NCBI GenBank assembly: GCA_023430625.1 | Contig: JAEZAA010000181.1 | Location: forward strand, 1 to 9,518 | DNA: 9,518 nucleotides | Direction of reading: 5' to 3' | Source: Pseudomonadota bacterium | GTDB lineage: Bacteria; Pseudomonadota; Gammaproteobacteria; Pseudomonadales; Oleiphilaceae | The notes under the pieces: model-generated | Databases searched by the model: none | Told to the model about the DNA's origin: nothing | The model's input: the letters and a program-made list of their open reading frames with translations, nothing else | Translations under genes and position numbers: made by a program | Shown here: positions 6,506 through 9,518 of the stretch, one piece after another | Numbering within the stretch: the first letter of the stretch is position 1 | Layout of the letters: every line of letters starts with the position of its first letter

Positions 6506-7552
6506 ATGAATCATCCTGACCTGTTGCATAACCAGCCCGCCGGCCTCGAGCAGAACGTCGATCTGACGCCGTTTGTGACGCTGCGTACGCCCGCGAAGGC
6601 TCGTTATTACCTTGCCGTGCACCAGGTTGAGCAATTAACAGCAGGGCTGATGTTCGCCCGGGAACAGGGGCTGCCGTACCTCGTTCTTGGGGGTGGCAGC
6701 AATCTCGTGTTGAAGGCTGATTTCGACGGGTTGGTGCTGCACATCTGCCTCAAGGGCGTCGCGTTTGATGCGCTCAGTGAGTCGGACTGTATCCTCACGG
6801 CTGCTGCGGGTGAAAACTGGCATGAACTGGTGCGGGCGACTGTTGCTCAGGGGTATCGTGGTCTTGAGAACCTGGCGCTCATCCCCGGAACCGTTGGTGC
6901 TGCACCGGTGCAGAACATCGGTGCCTACGGCGTTGAGGTCAAAGACACGCTGTTGAGCCTGGACGTGCTCGATACCCGTGATGGCTCGCTTCAGACGCTT
7001 ACTGTCGCGGACTGCCAGTTTGGCTACCGCCATAGCCTATTTAAGACCCAGGCAGGTCAGCCTTACGTCATTCTCTCCGTGCGGTTTGCACTCAGTAGAA
7101 CCCGCGCACATCAGCTAGGTTACGCCGAGCTTGCGCAAGCCTTTGCGGGCCGCGAAGCGGCCGTCACTACCGAAGAAATCATGGAATTAGTGATTCGGGT
7201 GCGTCAGGCGAAGTTGCCGGACCCGGCTCAGGTTCCTAATGCGGGCAGCTTCTTTAAGAATCCGGTGGTGGATTGTCGACAATTTGAAGCGTTGCAGGCG
7301 CAGTTCCCAGAAATAGCCCACTATCCGCTGGCCGATGGCTCCTACAAACTGGCTGCCGCCTGGTTGATCGATCAGGCTGGCTGGCGCGGCTTCCGGGATG
7401 GAGCGGTCGGCGTTCACGAGCGCCAGGCTCTGGTGCTGATTAATCCAGGCCAGGGGAGTGGTGATCAGGTTCTGCAGCTCGCTGGTCGTATTCGTGCATC
7501 CGTTCTTGAGCGGTACGGGGTGGAGCTTGAAATGGAACCGGTGGTGGTTTGA
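6506..7552 (+). CDS. murB: UDP-N-acetylenolpyruvoylglucosamine reductase
   Basis: MurB is the FAD enzyme that reduces UDP-GlcNAc-enolpyruvate to UDP-MurNAc with NADPH, the second committed step of peptidoglycan precursor synthesis. The 348 residues follow the E. coli type (342). FAD-binding motifs are LVLGGGSNLVL (59-69) and GLENLALIPGTVGAAPVQNIGAYGVE (119-144). FGYRHSLFK gives catalytic R175, NAGSFFKNP gives the proton-donor serine S248, and the C-terminal LEMEP gives E344. The Tyr-containing loop of type I MurB (SYKLAAAWLIDQ, 279-290) is present. ATG 6506 is 35 bases after the phosphatase gene and has no clear Shine-Dalgarno. Codons 256-260 contain a perfect copy of the palindrome found upstream of the GntR gene. 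No rne gene follows, unlike in Pseudomonas. Confidence 0.96.
   Translation: MNHPDLLHNQPAGLEQNVDLTPFVTLRTPAKARYYLAVHQVEQLTAGLMFAREQGLPYLVLGGGSNLVLKADFDGLVLHICLKGVAFDALSESDCILTAAAGENWHELVRATVAQGYRGLENLALIPGTVGAAPVQNIGAYGVEVKDTLLSLDVLDTRDGSLQTLTVADCQFGYRHSLFKTQAGQPYVILSVRFALSRTRAHQLGYAELAQAFAGREAAVTTEEIMELVIRVRQAKLPDPAQVPNAGSFFKNPVVDCRQFEALQAQFPEIAHYPLADGSYKLAAAWLIDQAGWRGFRDGAVGVHERQALVLINPGQGSGDQVLQLAGRIRASVLERYGVELEMEPVVV
7272..7283. promoter_or_regulatory. intragenic copy of palindrome ATTGTCGACAAT (candidate auxiliary operator)
   Basis: This perfect 12-bp palindrome within murB is identical to the one at 7628-7639. In murB it encodes parts of the residues D-C-R-Q-F. Exact recurrence of a 12-mer only 356 bp away is unlikely by chance, so it may be a second binding site for the downstream GntR regulator. 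No binding has been shown. Confidence 0.4.
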
Positions 7553-7627
7553 ATTCGGCCCCTGCCAGGCGCATTCGCGCGTTCTTCTTCGCAGCGACTT
7601 ATCTCTGAAAGCCGAAGCACAATCTAA

Positions 7628-7639
7628 ATTGTCGACAAT
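7628..7639. promoter_or_regulatory. candidate GntR operator, palindrome ATTGTCGACAAT
   Basis: This perfect 12-bp inverted repeat ends 4 bases before the -35 box of the prp promoter. Short palindromes of the form TTGTC-GACAA suit dimeric FadR/VanR-subfamily GntR regulators. Its position next to the promoter of such a regulator suggests autoregulation and control of prpBC. The binding protein is inferred, not shown. Confidence 0.6.
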
Positions 7640-7643
7640 CCGG

Positions 7644-7673
7644 TTGACATTCTTTGGCCAATTCCCCTAACGT
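7644..7673 (+). promoter_or_regulatory. candidate sigma-70 promoter of the gntR-prpBC operon
   Basis: A perfect -35 box, TTGACA, lies at 7644-7649. After an 18-base spacer, TAACGT at 7668-7673 is a weak -10 that keeps the TA start and the final T. TATAGC at 7673-7678 matches better, but its spacer is too long. The operator-like palindrome lies just upstream. The leader to the GTG start is about 50 bases and carries a 5-bp hairpin (CCGGC 7692-7696 with GCCGG 7702-7706). Confidence 0.6.
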
Positions 7674-7731
7674 ATAGCCCCATTTCCGAGACCGGCGTTT
7701 TGCCGGCAGTCCCGGTTTTTCGGAGCAGTCC

Positions 7732-8388
7732 GTGACCTTAGCTGATCGTGTTTTCGACCAAATCCAGAATGCCATCGTGCGTGGCGATATCGGTCCTGGC
7801 CAGAAGATTGGCGAGGCGGAGTTGTCGTCCCTATTCGGTGTGAGTCGCGGCCCCTTGCGGGAAGCGATCCGGCGCCTGGAAGGGCGCGGCCTGGTAATCA
7901 GAAAACCTCATGCGGGCACCAGCGTCGTCGCGCTGTCGCTGGAAGAACTGGTGCAGCTTTACTTTGTCCGCGAGGCCCTGGAAGGAATGGCCTGCCGCCT
8001 GGCCGCGCGAAACATGCCCCAGGAGGAGATCGCTGAGCTCCGTTCCTTGTTGACCCAACATCAGGTGCAGATCGAGCAAGACCAGGGTCAAAGCTATTAC
8101 CAAAGCGAAGGCGACTTCGATTTCCATTACCAGATTGTGCAGGGCAGCCGCAATGAGCAACTCCAGCGGATGCTGTGCGGAGACCTTTATCACCTGGTCC
8201 GCATGTACCGCTATCGTTTCAGTACCGCCCAAGGGCGTCCCCAGCTCGCACTGGCCGAGCATCTGCATATTGTCGATGCCATTGCCGAGCGGGATGAGGA
8301 GCTGGCGGAACTACTGATGCGGCGTCATATCGCCGCGTCTCGGAAAAATGCCGAGAAAAGACTTCAAGAAAGCTACGTAACTAAATGA
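7732..8388 (+). CDS. GntR family (FCD domain) regulator of the methylcitrate operon
   Basis: This is a DNA-binding repressor-type regulator of the FadR/VanR subfamily, 218 residues. The winged helix-turn-helix covers about 4-66 (ELSSLFGVSRGPLREAIRRLEGRGLV is the recognition part). Residues 74-205 form the all-helical FCD ligand domain. Its probable metal/ligand residues are D128, H132 (GDFDFH), H177 (AEHLH) and H199 (RRHI). FCD regulators sense organic acids. Here a methylcitrate-cycle intermediate is the natural guess, because prpB starts within 20 bases and prpC follows. The start is GTG 7732, with GGAG 7722-7725 six bases upstream. The arrangement resembles Pseudomonas prp loci and differs from E. 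coli, where a sigma-54 activator, PrpR, controls prpBCDE. I leave the symbol empty because prpR usually means that activator. Confidence 0.9.
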   Translation: MTLADRVFDQIQNAIVRGDIGPGQKIGEAELSSLFGVSRGPLREAIRRLEGRGLVIRKPHAGTSVVALSLEELVQLYFVREALEGMACRLAARNMPQEEIAELRSLLTQHQVQIEQDQGQSYYQSEGDFDFHYQIVQGSRNEQLQRMLCGDLYHLVRMYRYRFSTAQGRPQLALAEHLHIVDAIAERDEELAELLMRRHIAASRKNAEKRLQESYVTK

Positions 8389-8392
8389 ATCC

Positions 8393-8398
8393 AGAGGG
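8393..8398 (+). promoter_or_regulatory. Shine-Dalgarno that decides the prpB start
   Basis: AGAGGG 8393-8398 is 7 bases from ATG 8406. The earlier in-frame ATG at 8385 overlaps the regulator's stop (ATGA) and would place this site inside prpB. Starting at 8406 gives 296 residues, the same as E. coli PrpB. Confidence 0.65.
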
Positions 8399-8405
8399 TA
8401 AGACC

Positions 8406-9296
8406 ATGACTTCAAAACAATCACCGGGTGCACGCTTCCGTCAGGCGCTGGCCAACAACAAGCCGCTGCAGATCGTCGGCACCATCAACGCGTATTCGGC
8501 CATGATGGCTGAGCGCATTGGTCACCAGGCGATTTATCTGTCCGGTGGTGGCGTTGCTAACGCATCCTATGGATTGCCCGATCTGGGTATCACTTCGTTG
8601 AACGATGTGCTGGAAGATGTCCGCCGTATTACGTCCGCCAGCAAACTGCCGCTGTTGGTGGATATCGATACCGGCTGGGGTGGGGCGTTCAATATTGCGC
8701 GCACCATTCAGCAGATGGAAAAAGCCGGCGCCGCCGCTGTCCACATCGAAGACCAGGTGATGCAAAAGCGCTGTGGCCACCGCCCGAACAAGGAAATCGT
8801 GTCCCAGGATGAGATGGTCGACCGGATCAAGGCTGCCGTCGATGCCCGCACCGACGAGAGCTTCTTTATCATGGCCCGCACCGACGCCTTCGCTCAGGAA
8901 GGTCTGGAAGCGGCCATTGCCCGTGCTCAGGCCTGTGTCGAAGCCGGTGCCGATGGTATCTTTGCCGAGGCGATCAAGACCGAGGAACACTACCGGGCGT
9001 TCTCCAAGGCTCTGAACGTGCCCATCCTGGCCAACATCACTGAATTTGGTCAAACCGAACTTTGGAACCGAGAGCAGTTGGGCGAATGGGGTGCTGCCAT
9101 GGTGCTGTACCCACTGAGCGCCTTCCGCGCCATGAACCGAGCGGCGGAAACGGTCTATAAGAGCATCCTGGCGGAAGGCGATCAGCGTAAGGTGGTCGAC
9201 ATGATGCAGACCCGCATGGAACTCTACGACTACCTGAACTACCACGACTTCGAACAGAAGCTCGATGCCCTGTTCGCGGAAGGCAAGAACAAGTAA
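8406..9296 (+). CDS. prpB: methylisocitrate lyase
   Basis: PrpB cleaves 2-methylisocitrate to pyruvate and succinate, the last step of the methylcitrate cycle that consumes propionyl-CoA. It belongs to the isocitrate lyase/PEP mutase superfamily and is cytoplasmic and Mg-dependent. From ATG 8406 it has 296 residues. Active-site features in order are YLSGGGVANASYGLPD (44-59), the metal-binding acidic pair in LVDIDTGWGG (D86, D88), the catalytic loop KRCGH (121-125, C123), ARTDA (157-161) and NITEFGQT (210-217). KRCGHRPNK separates methylisocitrate lyase from most other family members. The gene lies 17 bases after the regulator and 79 bases before prpC, as one operon. An upstream ATG at 8385 would add 7 residues and is less likely. 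Confidence 0.96.
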   Translation: MTSKQSPGARFRQALANNKPLQIVGTINAYSAMMAERIGHQAIYLSGGGVANASYGLPDLGITSLNDVLEDVRRITSASKLPLLVDIDTGWGGAFNIARTIQQMEKAGAAAVHIEDQVMQKRCGHRPNKEIVSQDEMVDRIKAAVDARTDESFFIMARTDAFAQEGLEAAIARAQACVEAGADGIFAEAIKTEEHYRAFSKALNVPILANITEFGQTELWNREQLGEWGAAMVLYPLSAFRAMNRAAETVYKSILAEGDQRKVVDMMQTRMELYDYLNYHDFEQKLDALFAEGKNK

Positions 9297-9375
9297 GCAC
9301 CACACCAGGAACAGGTGGTTCAATCGATTTTTAACCTTCATCCGTTGGATAAAAAGTTTCGAGAGGAGAATAACG

Positions 9376-9518
9376 ATGGCAGCAGGAAAACAACTGAGTG
9401 GCGCGGGCCTGCGTGGGCAAGTGGCTGGTAAGACCGCCCTGTCGACCGTAGGTAAGTCCGGGTCTGGATTGACCTACCGGGGCTACGACGTAAAGGATCT
9501 GGCGGCTCAGTGTCAGTT
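9376..9518 (+). CDS. prpC: 2-methylcitrate synthase, N-terminal part (3' end outside window)
   Basis: PrpC condenses propionyl-CoA with oxaloacetate to form 2-methylcitrate, the entry step of the methylcitrate cycle. Only 47 codons are present. The motifs LSGAGLRGQVAG (7-18), TVGKSGSGLTYRGYD (24-38) and KDLA are characteristic of the N-terminus of prpC-type citrate synthases, which differ from GltA in this region. ATG 9376 has the strong Shine-Dalgarno AGGAG 9364-9368, seven bases upstream. The position after prpB confirms the assignment. Catalytic residues lie beyond the window, so the enzyme's integrity cannot be judged. Confidence 0.93.
   Translation, partial: MAAGKQLSGAGLRGQVAGKTALSTVGKSGSGLTYRGYDVKDLAAQCQ

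Noticed and set aside
7569..7590. GCGC-loop-GCGC followed by GTTCTTCTT as a murB terminator
   Set aside because: The stem is only 4 bp and the T-rich run is interrupted, so it is too weak to call.
8269..8280. Half-match to the palindrome (ATTGTCGA) inside the GntR gene
   Set aside because: Only 8 of 12 positions match and the second half-site is missing.
9299..9319. Inverted repeat ACCAC/GTGGT between prpB and prpC
   Set aside because: Five bp with an 11-base loop and no T-tract. The strong prpC Shine-Dalgarno downstream suggests ordinary operon read-through.
8421..9341. 306-codon open frame on the - strand opposite prpB
   Set aside because: It mirrors prpB almost end to end, has no start signal and shows no recognisable motif. 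Long antisense frames are common opposite GC-rich genes.

Overview
This window comes from a gammaproteobacterium, and every gene in it reads left to right. The gene content and order (comEC, exbB/exbD, msbA, lpxK, a ycaR/Trm112-type gene, kdsB, a low-molecular-weight phosphatase, murB, then a GntR regulator with prpB and prpC) resemble Pseudomonas and marine relatives such as Marinobacter or other former Oceanospirillales. The genus is an inference from synteny and protein character. GC looks moderately high by eye and was not calculated. No mobile element, tRNA, rRNA, CRISPR array or phage gene is visible, and no stretch longer than 300 bases lacks a gene.

Region 1 (1-644) is the 3' part of comEC, the DNA-uptake channel, carrying its metallo-beta-lactamase-like domain. 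A 240-base gap (645-884) follows, with a candidate extended -10 promoter and leader hairpins.

Region 2 (885-7552) is an envelope-biogenesis cluster. ExbB and ExbD form a proton-driven inner-membrane motor. MsbA flips lipid A-core. LpxK phosphorylates lipid A. A 61-residue YcaR-like zinc-ribbon-type protein follows. KdsB activates Kdo as CMP-Kdo. A low-molecular-weight tyrosine phosphatase is translationally coupled to kdsB. MurB makes UDP-MurNAc for peptidoglycan. The genes lie close together or overlap, but the exbD-msbA gap (127 bases) and the lpxK-ycaR gap (110 bases) hold clear inverted repeats without T-tracts.

Region 3 (7553-9518) is the start of a methylcitrate-cycle operon for propionate catabolism: a GntR/FCD regulator, prpB (methylisocitrate lyase) and the first 47 codons of prpC (2-methylcitrate synthase). 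A perfect 12-bp palindrome, ATTGTCGACAAT, sits just upstream of a consensus -35 box before the regulator. The identical 12-mer occurs once more, 356 bp upstream, inside murB.

I see no convincing undescribed biochemical system: the proteins are all recognisable families. The observations most worth a second look are the twin identical operators, one of them intragenic in murB, and the row of three perfect hairpins between exbD and msbA.
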